Of a DNA stretch of 64,000 nucleotides, positions 13,111 to 26,300 are shown piece by piece. The notes under the pieces were generated by a model, which saw nothing but the letters and a program-made list of their open reading frames with translations, was not told where the DNA came from and searched no databases. The translations under genes were made by a program, and so were the position numbers. Origin of the DNA: Phorcus lineatus (lineage: Eukaryota; Mollusca; Gastropoda; Trochida; Trochidae); contig OV121091.1 of assembly GCA_921293015.1 (NCBI GenBank), positions 13,049,755-13,113,754 of the forward strand, given 5' to 3'. Every line of letters begins with the position of its first letter. Position 1 is the first letter of the stretch.

Positions 13111-14148
13111 GTAACACCGCATCGATGTAAATTTCACATTCAACCTAGTTTTACCCTCACGCTATAAGCTACAGCAGACATGCCAGAATATTTGCATTGT
13201 CGTTGAAGCCATTACTCGTCAGAGCAAAACAGTACGTAATTTACTCTTATTTCTCATAATTAACATGTAAACACGGGCAAGAGGAAGTGTCCACGAGCAG
13301 AATATATGCTCTCGCATTAAGTCTAATTGATGACGTGGCAACTTGGAATGATGTCATATGACAGTTAATGTCATTCGTTCCACAGTGCAACCTACAACTC
13401 ATGTCTTGCCCGTTGAGGTTGATGGTTATGGCGTAGTTGTCATCACGATGATCCTAAACATGTTCGATGGGAGTCATATCCAGTATCAAGGCCCCCTCGG
13501 TAGAACATTTGGGTTGTTTCGTCGCAGTAGAGAACTATTGGATGCAATGCTATACAGAATTTCAGTGCAGTTCCACCAAGGGTTCACTAGTTCTAACCAA
13601 TGCTCGCAGGTTTCACCGCAATGCATTGCCAAAATGGTATTGCAGGTTTTCTCCCTCCAATAATACTAGCAGCCGTGATATAAGTAATTTACTCTTGAAA
13701 GCGGCGTTTTACCCCTCAACACATAACCTGCAACATTCAATCATCCAGGTAAGGAAAGGGATTCGCGTAGCTTAATCGAACTTGATAATTTCGACTACTA
13801 AATTGTTTTGATTGTTTCTACGAATCGAGTTAGCTTTATTCCTCTGAAAAAAACGTGGCTTTCACTTCTTTAACACGGGAAAAAAATCAATTAGTCTTCA
13901 CCTATTAGGTCATTGGTGTTGTTGTGTTCACATTCATATTCAACATTGAATTTGAACTATATTGTTTTCTTAAAAATAGCGACTTTTTTCCTAGAAAAAG
14001 GGTGACCTCGACCATCAGGCGTTTGCAATATAGAACAGTGCCCTGGCCTTTTATAATTCAGCACGAGGCCAAATGCTGATACTAGACCTGTTTCAATGTC
14101 AAATTGTCAATTTCAAACACATGATTAATATCATTCGTTCTATTTCAG
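13111..14148. other. Sulfotransferase upstream region, no coding exon found
   Basis: Contains the third copy of the 7.3-kb repeat (13557-13690), followed by a consensus donor CATCCAG/GTAAGG near 13748. That donor could end a non-coding first exon, but none of its frames supplies an ATG that joins the phase-2 acceptor at 14149. Confidence 0.35.
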
Positions 14149-15262
14149 GGGAGTGGCAATATCAAGCGCTCTCTGCACTCTTATCCTCTTACACGCGAGT
14201 CAGGAATCTGCAATCGAAGATTTCCAGGAACCCAATAATGGTATCGATGTCATTAACAGAGGAACAATTTGTCATCCTGCCACCAAAATAGCTTTCGTAA
14301 AAGTTCATAAGGCGGGAAGTTCAACTGTGGCCAACATACTTCAAAGATTTGGCTACACACGAGATCTAAACTTCGTCGTCCCTAATAAACCAGATCACAT
14401 TTTTGGTTACAACTACATTGGAAACTTTGGCGAAACTGTTTCCCTTGGCAACATAATCCCCCTTCTGCCTACCCAGACCTTTGATATTCTTTGGAACCAC
14501 GTGACATATAACCATGGGGCATTCCGTGATGTCATGCCAGAAGGGACCAAATACATTACCATTCTAAGAGAACCTTTCAACCAGTTTGTGTCAGCGTTTG
14601 ATTATTATGTTCATTTTGGCAAAAACACGACCTACAAAGCAAACAGAACTATTGGGAACTTCTTGCAGAACCCATATACCATAAGAAACAAGTTTTTATT
14701 GAGGCATTTGAGAAACTCACAGGCCAATGATTTGGGGTTTACGTCTAAACAGCTTCAAAATAGGACTCTTGGATTACGATACATCGATGAACTATCACGG
14801 GACTTTGATCTCGTTTTGCTGGTGGAGTATTTTGACGAATCTCTTGTTCTTTTGAAACGTTTATTATGTTGGAGCCTAAAGGACATATTGTACTTCCAAC
14901 AGAACAAAAATGCTTTAAAGAAGAAAAGGGTTTTCTTGAAACCTCATTATGATAGACACTGGGTGATCTCCAGGGCGGATTATGATCTTTATCATCACTT
15001 CCGGAATATTTTCTGGGATAAGGTTTGGCATGAAGGACCCGAATTCTTTGACGAGGTCCGATATTTCAAAGACTTGCTACGCAAACTGCATGACTACTGT
15101 TACGTCAGAAGAGAAATGAAAGTGCCGGAAAGTAAATGGGGGCCAGGGTTTGTGGTGACACCTGAAGATTGCTTTTACCTTCGAATGCCAGAATTGCTAT
15201 TTTATGATAAAATCCGGGAAAGAACTTTTGTAAAGTACAGAGCTGCATTTAACACACAGTAG
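14149..15262 (+). CDS. Galactose-3-O-sulfotransferase-like protein, large 3' exon (5' exon not found)
   Basis: Golgi-type carbohydrate sulfotransferase of the galactosylceramide sulfotransferase (GAL3ST) family, expected to move sulfate from PAPS to the 3-OH of galactose on glycolipids or glycoproteins. One open exon encodes about 370 residues. The 5'-phosphosulfate loop is seen as KVHKAGSSTVANILQRF about 50 residues in, and the 3'-phosphate site as ILREPFNQFVSAFDYY about 90 residues later. NTT and NRT glycosylation sequons follow, and the stop is at 15260-15262. The frame has no usable ATG near its start: it opens with GTG directly after a good acceptor (tatttcag at 14141-14148). This is therefore an internal or last exon entered in phase 2. 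Its first residues (VAISSALCTLILLHAS) look like the end of a signal anchor. A short upstream exon with the start codon and cytoplasmic tail is inferred but not located. Family assignment is firm; the substrate is unknown. Confidence 0.88.
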
Positions 15263-15769
15263 AAAATCTATGATAGTGGTCTATGGTTATGGTAGCATTC
15301 TTATCGTAGTCGGTCCTTTAAGGAGAAATACGGTTCAATTATGCTGATGTAGCAAGAAGTGATGTGGGAATTCAAGGTTTAATTCACAGATTCAAACATA
15401 AGGGAAATAGATGTAGTTTACTCTTTGACAAACCGGGAAAAGCTCAGCTCAGTTTAGCAGTGGTCTTTCAAAAATACAAGACAGTCTTTAGCTAGAACTC
15501 GCGTAATTTTTTATTCAAAGCAACATTTATATCCCTTACATTAACCTTCTGTAGGTATCTCTGAAAAAGAATATACTAAATTATGAAGTGGTCTTTAAAT
15601 AAGATTTTCTGGAATTCGGATGAATTTGTATCGTCATTGGTCATTAAATGCAGTGGCTTACATTCATCTCGATATCTTGACCTGTCGTTTTTAGCGATAT
15701 ATACACGGTAAAAATAGTTTTGCACCTCATTACACTGGTGACCGGATGCGATGATGTGGGAAAGTAATG

Positions 15770-16247
15770 TTAAAGAGCCACTCCGTGAGTTGTTGGAGTT
15801 ATATATGCCAAACTTAATCAATGGTGTCATTTGATCGCGAAGTATCGACTCTTACCAAAAATACAAATTTTAAAGCTTATTGGTTTTTTTACAGTGACAA
15901 AATGAAGGTAGAACGGCGCAATTATGATCGAAAACCGGACAGTGGTGCGCGTCAAATAGTCAAACGTAATTTTGGAGAATTATCTAAAACAGCCAGGAGG
16001 ACAGTTAGGAGTTGATAGTGTTTGTTAGGTTATATAACTAGTATCCATGTATATTTGACGTGATATGTACACATCTGTGCATTTATAAGGCTGTTTTTAG
16101 ATTTTCATGGAAAACCAGTGTTTGTCATATATGGCTCTTTTGGACATGAAAATTTAAGATGTTTGGAATTTATATCACCACATATGACATTTAGGTTCGT
16201 ATCAAAGGTACAAAATATGTAATGAAAATCACGTAGTGGCTCTTTAA
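15770..16247. mobile_element. TTAA-flanked MITE (copy 2, uninterrupted)
   Basis: Same ends as copy 1 (TTAAAGAGCCACTCCGTGA). It serves as the empty-site reference for the nested insertions in copies 1 and 4. Confidence 0.85.
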
Positions 16248-16329
16248 GTCGACTGAAGAATCAATAGACTATTATGTGAGAAATTCCTTCTGACTGGTTT
16301 ATGAAGTGTAACTGAAAGTGTGAAGGTAC

Positions 16330-16616
16330 TTACTTTACATGAATATTAATTAATTTACCTACCAAGCAACACCAACCCATATTTATCGTTGTGTCTGCTA
16401 TAAATAGGTTTCAAAAATTACGTTTGAGTAATTGGCGCGCGCCCCTGTCCGGTTTTCGATCATACATGTCGACTTTTTCCTGTTGTCACTAAGATAACTG
16501 ATAAGCATTGAGATTTTTGTTTTCGGAAACAACAACTTTTTGTTGATGAAATAACACAATTTATGAAGTTTGACATATTTGACCCCAACAACATACTCTA
16601 TGCTCCTTTAACAGAA
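16330..16616 (-). mobile_element. MITE of the ACAGAGTATG family (partial, minus)
   Basis: On the minus strand it begins ttaaaggagcatagagtatg and contains the GATCGAAAACCGG core. The other end is not recognisable. Confidence 0.55.
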
Positions 16617-17033
16617 GGTTAAATGGAGATTTGAAGACATTGTTTGTGTGCTGATCCCGTTATTTCAAAAATGGTCAAAGACTCACCATATGAGGGGTTG
16701 TTGTTTGTATGTATTATGGTCATTTCTGTTTTGTTTAAATGATTTTTTACCTTTAGGATATATAAGCTTCATGAGGTACAGAAACCAATAAAACGAATTT
16801 CCCCTTTAATCAGGGCCTGTGAGTCGTGCCCTAAAAACAATTTTTTCATCTTCTTCACAAGAACAAAAAGCTCTAGAAGGCTGAAATCTTGTGCACAGGT
16901 ACTTTAGCCAAGTGGGATTATGAATGGTAGAGATCACCCTGCAAGACTTTATAAAGTTCATGGATTTAACAATGGTTGTGTGTACTTTTATGAGGGTTTC
17001 CACTATAGATAACCGGTAAGTGTACCTTCGGTT

Positions 17034-17200
17034 ATCTTCCCACGCATGGCTTATTCTTACGCCAGTTCTAATGACTTGCTAAGATAGGCCTTGCCGCATT
17101 TCCAATACCTTTCCATGCTTGTCATCAAGGATGCTGCGACGGTTAGCGATATTCCAATGAGAAATCGTATGAGAATTCGCCGAAAAGGTCGCTGAACGCA
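17034..17200. repeat. Dispersed repeat shared with 53.1 kb
   Basis: The segment starting tatcttcccacgcatggc and containing aatgacttgctaagatagg recurs at about 53140-53330 with some changes. No coding frame is conserved between the copies. Confidence 0.7.
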
Positions 17201-17459
17201 CTCAACACAAGTGCCAGCAATGTTCGAATTAGCCAGTAAAAAAGACTGGTGCAAATTAATGACATGCAGGGGAAGATGACTTTTGGTAGAGGGCAGTGGA
17301 TAGGTTGGGCTTGAAGCGATTAGCTGTGGTGTTGCCAGGTTAATTTATTTTAAGGCCAATCATTCGATGCAATATACAAGTTTTTATTGATCTGAAATTA
17401 GACATTTTATGTCTATTGAATATATGTCAAATATTGATTACATTTGATTCACAGGGACG

Positions 17460-18042
17460 TGTATCGCTTAGAAATAGCTTAAAAAAGACATATATGCCTA
17501 TAGACCATACCCTAAACGTGTAACGCTTAGTATTAGGTTAAGTAAAACATATATACCTAAAGACTCTACCCTAAATGTCTATCGCTTAGAAATAGGTTTA
17601 GAAAGACGAATATGCCTATAGACCATACCCTAAACGTGTAACGCTTAGTATTAGGTTAAGTAAAACATATATGCCTAAAGACTCTACCCTAAACGTCTAT
17701 CGCTTAGAAATAGGTTTAGAAAGACGAATATGCCTATAGACCATACCCTAAACGTGTAACGCTTAGTATTAGGTTAAGTAAAACATATATGCCTAAAGAC
17801 TCTACCCTAAACGTCTATCGCTTAGAAATAGGTTTAGAAAGACGAATATGCCTGTAGACCATACCCTAAACGTGTAACGCTTAGTATTAGGTTTAGTAAG
17901 ACGTATATGCCTATAGACCCTACCCTAAACGTTTATCGCTTCGAAATAGGTTAAGAAAGACGTATAGACCCTGGTCTATTCCTAGTAGGGTCTAATAGTA
18001 ACGTCTTTCGAAAGCTATTTCTTAGCGATACATGTCCCTGTG
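17460..18042. mobile_element. hAT-like non-autonomous element with internal 118-bp minisatellite
   Basis: Inverted ends CACAGGGACGTGTATCGC and its near inverse at 18020-18042 are flanked by an exact 8-bp duplication ATTTGATT (17452-17459 and 18043-18050). Eight-base duplications and CAGGG termini are hallmarks of hAT transposons. The interior is a tandem array with a 118-bp period, itself built of two related halves of about 59 bp, each with a ccctaaacg word. Confidence 0.88.
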
Positions 18043-18754
18043 ATTTGATTCATTGCGTGTATATATCAAAGGCAATCTGACGAGGTTCCTTTGAATAAAT
18101 ATTGGTGAAAGTGTCTATATTTACATCACATTATTTTGTGTATATGTTTGTCAATCTGTGATTGAATAAAATATTGTTATACATTCACAATTAGTTCTAA
18201 TCTTACTTCAAGATTTTATGGTAGCTTCACGCAGCTGAAATCGATTTCGTTTTGAGTTTTGTATGGATTATTCATGAAATTGCAATGGAATCACTCAATG
18301 CTGTAATGAAACTTGCCCCCTCAAAGCAAAATTTGGTCTTTTTATGATCAAGAACTTAACTACGCTTTGCTGCGTTTCAACAACTTATTTCCTTTTTTGA
18401 AAGCTTGGAAAGTTGCCTCTTACCTTTCGGAATGGACGCCTTTAAGCTTTTGGAATGACCAGTGACCAGTGACCTTTTCTGTGCCAGCTTCATATCCTAC
18501 TGAGTCTGAACTTGAATTTACTACCTTTTCAAGCTAGTGATGCATCAAGGATTAATCCGGCAGTAGCAAGTTTTTAAAAAAATTTATCTGTATTCAAATT
18601 TGCCCCGTAACAAATTTTCCATAAACTAATGTTTATCTTCACTGGCCAAACATCTCATTACTCAAAACAGTCATCCATAGTCGTAGAACTGCCAGGTATG
18701 AGAGATGGAAAAAGGAGTTCGTAATGACAAATTCAGGACATGCTCGGGTACTTA

Positions 18755-19130
18755 AAAGGGCACAGAGTATGCTGTTGGAGTCAAATAAGTCAAACTTCAT
18801 AAATGGTGTTATGTTATCGAGAAATTTTGGTTGTTTCAGAAAATCAGAATCATAATGCTTATCAGTTCACTATAGTGACAATAAATGGGTTAAAGTAAAT
18901 ATTTGTGATCGAAAACAGGACAGTGGCTCGCGTGAATGACTCAAATGTTATTTTTGAAACTTATTTACAGCAGACATAATAAATAAACACAGGTTGACAG
19001 TGTGAAGTAGGTCATTATAACTTATATACATGTTAATTGCATACCGAATTTGGACTTTTTAACATTTATTGGGCTGTTTTCCGATTATCATTAAAAACAA
19101 GAAAATATCATAATTTTGGTCAAATTGACA
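18755..19130. mobile_element. MITE of the ACAGAGTATG family (truncated on the right)
   Basis: Begins aaaagggcacagagtatgct, with a GATCGAAAACAGGACA core about 150 bases in. The right inverted end is missing. Confidence 0.6.
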
Positions 19131-19618
19131 GACCAGTTTCATTTGCTTACACAAGTCAAGTGTGGGTAAATCTAGTACAGATTTTGCTGATAGAATTTCC
19201 CTAGGGTGATTGGTTAAAACACAAGTGCCAGACTCTTAATATAGATAAGTATTAATACATATTTATAAAAGACATAAAGAAGGTACAAGAAGCTCCTAAG
19301 CTCCCAAGTTTCTTGAATGAAATGTGCTATATCAAGTTTCAATTTCAAGGCATGGGAGAGATCCAAAATGGCTAATGTTTTGGCATTCTTTGCACATGAT
19401 TCTGACAATTGCTCTGTTGATCGCTATCAGTGAAGTTCCGCAACATCGGGGGTGGCTTGCCGGATAAGTGGGTTAACCCATCATTGCTGGACAAGCTGAG
19501 AGTTTGAAGGGTCCCTGCCCCACACTTAGACACGAGTTCAGAGACTTGTAGTGTCTAGTTGGCCAAGAGACTTAGTTCGAAATTTGCCTCTGTTCACCCA
19601 GCAGGAAATGGGTACCTG

Positions 19619-20047
19619 TTAAAGGGACCATTCGAGCGGGGTATTTTTGTGGAAACGAAATTCAGGAGGACTTTCCTGTTAACAAAAATATATGATTTTT
19701 ACATGATTCTTTTCACACTTAATGTCAACTTTGTACATGAGTTTAACATTTCAGTTGTTCAAGATTTCACAATTTGACAAAGAATAAAGTGTATCGATCA
19801 AAAAAGAAAAACTTCGTGAAATGAAGCCAATCATCGGAGCTAAGAATGTGGAATGCATTACTACGACAAAACATTGTCGTAACTGACAACTTTTATTATG
19901 AATTATTTGTAAATATGCCCCTCTTCTATCAATCTATTAGTTATTTCTTAATTTTTTCAATGAATTAGCAAAATACAGCACATTTGATTTCTCGCAATGC
20001 TAACATTTCAAGATGGCGGATGAAAGCCGCTCGAATGGTCCCTTTAA
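19619..20047. mobile_element. TTAA-flanked MITE with TTAAAGGGACCATTCGAGCG ends
   Basis: The left end TTAAAGGGACCATTCGAGCG (from 19619) is matched exactly by its inverse ending at 20047. TTAA at both borders suggests a piggyBac-type origin. No transposase frame is present. Confidence 0.85.
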
Positions 20048-20329
20048 AGCAGTGTGTTGGTGGTGACCTTCAAGCGACAAATACGCCAGCTTGGGTAAGA
20101 CCAGGTTATAATGTTGCACCATGATCATGCACTAGTTGATGGAAATGTGCCCCTTATAAATATCCATTACTAGTATTATTACCTTCTTTATGTTATATGA
20201 ATCAGTATGAATACTCATATATTTAGAGTCTGGCGCCTGTGGGTGAAGAGTATCAAAACATTAGGCCCTGGGTGATCCAGGATGAATTTGAAGATGAGGA
20301 TAAAGACAGACATTTCCTTTTGCTAATCA

Positions 20330-20335
20330 TTTATT
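20330..20335 (-). terminator. Polyadenylation signal AATAAA of the tubulin gene
   Basis: A canonical AATAAA on the minus strand lies about 52 bases after the tubulin stop codon (20387-20389), in the position expected for a short 3' UTR. Confidence 0.55.
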
Positions 20336-20386
20336 TACAGTTATATTTCGGATGAAAGCCCAGTGGTCTCCAACATGTTGACCTTG

Positions 20387-23300
20387 TCATAAAAATGCAG
20401 CCTTGTAATCTTCCACAACAGTCGACAGAGTATCAAAGGACTCTTCAAATGTCTCCTGAAGAAATAAAATGATAGAATTACTCATGTGATTGTCTATAAA
20501 ATACCGATTCTATCAGTGAAATAAACCACTTTCAATCCGAGACATACTTTGTTAAGATATTGTTATGATATTGTCCAAAACATGGATTATTATTGAATAG
20601 CATGGATATATTTTATGTCACATCAAACAACAACTGTAAAATGGGTGACCTGATGGTAGACCATTCTTAAGCCCTCCTTACAAAATTCCTGGATCCGCCA
20701 CTGGAAATGATTATTTCTTTAAAAGAAACAAACTTACCCGACTAGCTCCGTATCTCCAGTACCAGTGTAGATAAGCCCCAGCATCATACATGACCTTTGA
20801 CCTCTCAAGGAGGGTCTCCAGATAATCCACAACAGACCCGTAGTTGGCAGCAATTGTCATTGAGGCAGAGTCTTTGGTGCCAGTTATGTTTCTTCGTGCT
20901 GGAAATAGTTCAAAACCATTGTTGAAAGTCCATAGTAAAAGTTTTGTAACTTCTCCAACATATTCTGGATCCAGGGTAGGCTCAACGACATTTTATTACC
21001 TCCCTTTCCTGGCCTACCATCTTATATTAGACAATCAAATTTCAAAATTCTTAAAATCAGATTTTGACATCATGATTGCCCTGTGCTTAGTACTTACGTA
21101 TCAAATCGTTTCATGAATAACCGCTACAAAAGTGCCTTCACCAAATACATTTCAGCTGCTTGAAGCTACCATAAAATCTTGAAGTGAGATCAGAATCAAT
21201 TGTGAATGTATAGTGTTGAATGTTTACAAGCACTTGCAACCATCACAGGCAATTTCTTTTGAAAAGTCATGCATGAAAGCCTTCAAAATCTAGACTTAGA
21301 CAATCAGACCAATCAAGGGAAACGAGTGAGCCGTTATAACAAAGATACTTGGTAAATTTGTATGAATATTTTTGTTGCTGAAGAGATATCCACCTACCTA
21401 TGCTAACACGACATTATACCCAATTTCTACTTTTCAATGCTTTTACTGTTTAACGACAGAGCAGAGATGTGTCATGATTGAGTTGATTGGTCCACTGGAC
21501 GTGCCAGAGATAGCTGATTTGATAAGAGCCCAACGAAGGGACGTAAAAAAATAACGTATCGAGCCTACCTGGAATCCAGAGTATAGTGGATATATCGGAC
21601 CATTTACTCTGGATTATCGAAGTTGGATCACTGCTTGCTTTGATGGAGAAACAATGCAGGGTCTAGATTTTGAAAGCTCTCTTAGTGCTAAGATAGTCAT
21701 ACACTAATGTTAATTGATGGTACTTGCGACTATCTTAATGCCAAGAGAGCTTCGAAAATCCAGGCCCAGGATTTTTTCACTCATAAAGGGTACAATTCTT
21801 TCAGCTTATTTTAAATAATAAAAAACTAAGTATCTTAAATTTTCATTCTCACCTGTACCTTCTAAAGAAAATATGTTTTGCATCTACCAATATTTCACGA
21901 GGAAATTGACCAAATAGAAATTGCAAAAATGGAGAAGTTAAACTCACCAGACCAGAGCTCAATTGGAAGAGGGTTCCAGGGAACACAGTTGTACGCAGAT
22001 TTGATCTTGTTCTCTGGTCCGCGCTTCATGGCTGCGAGGTAGCTCTGGAGGCTGTCTCCTCGACCCACCACAACGTTAGCTACAGATCCATACTAACAGG
22101 TCAAGGTCATAAGATATGCTGTTGGATGACTTACGATTCATAATCAAACTTGAACATTTCAATAATAACATGATAAAAATGATAAAATTAAAAAACATAA
22201 ATTTTAACAGCTAATATCCTATCAAGGACTGCTCATTTGCCATTGAATGTAGTTATTTATGTGGCTGGGTGAAATGTAAGCATTCCAACTGGCTTCAACC
22301 AGAGGGTTATCTCATTGGCTGAATTGGTAGAGTGTAGGACTCTCACCTGGAGGTCCTGGGTTCGAATCCCGCAGGAGGTTATCTCACAATCACTTCTGTT
22401 ACATTTATAAGGAATATATACTTTTGAGGCAGCTTCATTCAACCGTATTGAGTCAAAGTGCCTTGCCCCGAAAACACAATGAAGTGCAAAGCTCAGATCA
22501 CTAAATTTTGGTGTCTCCACCTTGATTCGAACCCTGACATTTGCTTTGAGAGGCCATCACGCTAACCACAACAGCAGTATAACACAGGATACACTTTTTC
22601 CTTGCTTGTCATAGCGCTGAAGACAGTGCAAAGTTTGAGTCACAAGACCATCCCAGGCCAGTTTGCTGCAAAAAATACAACTATCAGTTAATCAATTTTT
22701 TAGATGCAACTATATTGTGTGGCATTTTTTTTTTCAAAACAACCTTAAAACTTAAATCCAATTTTTAAACGTTATGCCGAGATCACCATGGTTATTATCA
22801 ACTCTGTTAATTGTGACAGAAGGCTTTTTTAAGAACAACTTAAATTATCTTCCCTTCCGATAAAAATTACTTTATGTCGTCCCTTATTGCCTGTGAAACA
22901 AGTTTGCCCTACTTTTCAAGTCTTTCAAATCCCACAACAGTAAAATTTTAAACATTGATGTTATCCTAATTGTTATATATATACATGTATATAGCATATC
23001 TGTCTTTCCTTGATAAATGCTTGCTTATCCCATCAAGTGAGGTAGAAAAGTAGATATCTAAGAATGGGGCAGCCACAAGAAAAATGTTACCTCTACTATT
23101 TCTACTTTTAACTTTTGTAGCCCCTGACAATGTAAACCTCTTATAGCTTTTAACCAATAGTACCCAAAGTATGGAAAGCAGTACATGTTTTTAAATTTTC
23201 CAACAATTACATACATCAAAAAGGTGCATGAAATTTCCATTTTACGTTATTTAAAATAATAAGAATTAATGATACATAGAAAGTAAATTTTCCTGTACAT

Positions 23301-26300
23301 GTGCACATGGTTCATATGACACAGCTTATGTTTAATTCATGGACAGAATGCTACTAACGTTCTTGTCTGATGTAAGACATGGATGAACTTAAGCGCTGGC
23401 ATCGGACAAAGAGCTCGGGTCATCTCCCAGGGTTCCATGCCAATACTGTAGCCACTAAAACACAATATAAATGTGTCAGACCAACTTTTATGTGGACCAG
23501 TCTTGATCACCGGCTTACTTGAGCCTTGCTGCAAACAAACTTGCACACAATTCTTTCTTAACAGCAGTTATTTCCCTTTGCCGTAAAAAATCTGTAACAC
23601 ACAGTTTTCAATAGCTAAAGAATTAAAAATGCTGTACCCATGGAAAGAAATTCTGCATAATATTGACTCATGCTGTTTGGTCGGATCTTGTCCCAAAGTG
23701 AAATTCTGATTCTGACATCGCTTGATGTCATTCATTGGCCTAAAGCACATCAGGGTATTTGTAGGAGCTACACTGATACAAATACACCCATGAAGTGAAA
23801 TGATAGAAAATACAGATATCCTACGGGAGAACGATATTACGTTTTTATTGTCGTTTCTTTCATCTTTTGAATTGGATGTCTGTGATTACCTCTTTGTGGT
23901 GAGAGTTTCTGTTGGAAGGAAGGCGCCACATAAACTGTCAGCCATTGTTTGGTTGATTCCTCGAAAGGAGATGCTTTTGTCTGTTTTCTTCTGAAGTCTC
24001 CGCAAAATCTCATCGTTGTACAGAAGTATCACACCATCGGAGTACCTGAAGGCAAAAAAAATTGGCACTGTCAATTTCCCATGTTATACATTCCAACAGA
24101 TCTAGTCTTTCCTGGATTGAGTCACAGGTTTTGAGGATATACATGCATAACCTTGCCCGACCTTTCTTTTTGACATAACGATAATGATGGGGCTCTACCA
24201 CCAAACTTGTGTGTGAGGGGTCCCTGTGTAATGAAGCTGGTTTTGATAGCAGCTTTTTCATTGGAAGGCTGTTTTTCTGAGTGAAGCAAATTTCAAAACT
24301 ATTTAACATTTGAATAGTTCCTGTTAGCATCAACTGGGACTAGCAAACCCATGATGGTACTGTGCTGAAATTCAGTGTAGCATCGCAACCAAACCTTTCT
24401 GCATGTAAATCAGTTCTCTACTGCAGACAAATTTTTTGAGCCCCTGGCAGGATTCAAACACTGGACCTCTTGATCCGAAGCCAAATACACTAACAAATGC
24501 ACTACCCCAGGCCCCCATCCTCCTCATATCTAAAGTTAGTGAGTTATTGAGGATGAAGTCATCAAGAATCTTCTCATTTGGCTGCATCCACAGTTTATTT
24601 TGCGATTAGTAACGGAAGAGGGATTGATTAACTATAGCCAAGAACAGAGCCTATTATATATTAATGCCTGTGAACAAAAAGAAAAAACTTGGGATGCAAT
24701 GAACAAACAATAAGCAAACCTTGGAACTTCATTATCCAGTTTGATTAAAATCTACTGTATTCCGAGGACTAAAAGTTTCAAAATATTGACTCTACCGAGA
24801 TTCGAACTCTATGTCTAAGCTATCCTCTCACAACGTTCTGACCGCAGCCTACTGTAGCGCACGTTCTTACGTAAACTCAGCTAACCAATCACAATGCGTG
24901 CGGCAAAAGCATTCAGTATCAGTAGCTAGGGGCAAGTTACTCCCATTTACCATTCTTTAACCTTGATCGCCGCTATCCTTTTTTTAAATGTGATGATGTG
25001 ATTGGTTCGCTAATGACTAGGTTTTGTCTGCGCTAAACTGGTGTCAGCATGTGCAAGCAGTGAGGCTGCGGTAACTAAATAACACCTTAGAAAGAAATGT
25101 TAAAAAACAGAGTTGAAAATGTTAAGATTATTTCTTAATTTCCCAATTTACTAATTCAGACCAATGTTAAGCTTCAAGTTTTGCCTTGCCAAGATAGGGC
25201 AATACTTTTACCCCTGAGAAACCAGTATTATGCTTTCAAGCCTCATTTAAGGGTTAAAAGGGGTGAAAGGGTTAAGCATGCATACACCTACCAACTATTG
25301 ACACTTAACTGCTAATTCTGTTCAGAGAATGACATATCTACCTCTGCAGATGGGCTAGTGTTAGAAGAGAGTTATAGTGCTGTAGCGGACTCTCTCCAGC
25401 GGCACACGGGACAACAGCACACGACAGCACGTAGTTCATAGGGTACTCCTCCCTTACCGCCTCGCACAGACGCGAACCCAGACCTGCAAATGGACATTGG
25501 TGTAAGCTGATGATTCTATTAACATTCAACTTCCTCTGTAAGGCATTACTTGGGTCATTCTAGTTCAAACTAGCTGTAATGATCCGACATTACATCTAGA
25601 GAATTACTGACTGAGGTCATGTTCAGCTGACCTTTGACGAACTTTGAAACAACCAATAAAATGAGGGTAGGAAGTCGCCTTTGTACCAATCAAAGATGAA
25701 CTTTTCTTGCATCTTTGTTAATATTACATGCTGACATGTACCATATATTTGTCTATATATATCCTTCAAACTTTTTGGCGATTGTCCAAGCTAATTTGTT
25801 CATTTACTTTTGCACACGTGAATAAATAAACACAGAAATATTCCGTCAACAATATCTGCAAGTAATTAATGTTGCCATCATACTTTTAAACCATCACCGC
25901 GATACATCAGTACAAATCATAATTTTTAATCCAGGTACTCAAGAATGGCGAAACAAGCCATGCTTGAGCCAGTAGCTCCACTTACATGCTTTTATTCAAC
26001 AATATTGCAAAACATTGCTCTGGTGTACCATTACACTCTTAACCTTTAGAAATGCCATACCTGAGCCAGTTCCTCCACTTAGACTGTGCATCAACACTAC
26101 ACCAGTGAAACAGTCGCACCTGGAACAGGTTTCCTCATTACACTAAGCAGGTTATTTAAAGAGCCACTCCGTGATTTTCATAACATATTATTTACCTTTG
26201 ATACGAATCTAAATGTCATATATGGTGATATAAAATCAAAACTTCTTAACATTTCATGTCCAAAAGACATATGTATGACAAATAGTGACTTTTTATGAAA

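Noticed and set aside
22304..22385. Functional tRNA gene
   Set aside because: A-box and B-box are good, but the anticodon stem does not pair and the block is flanked by a short direct repeat, so a SINE or tRNA pseudogene fits better.
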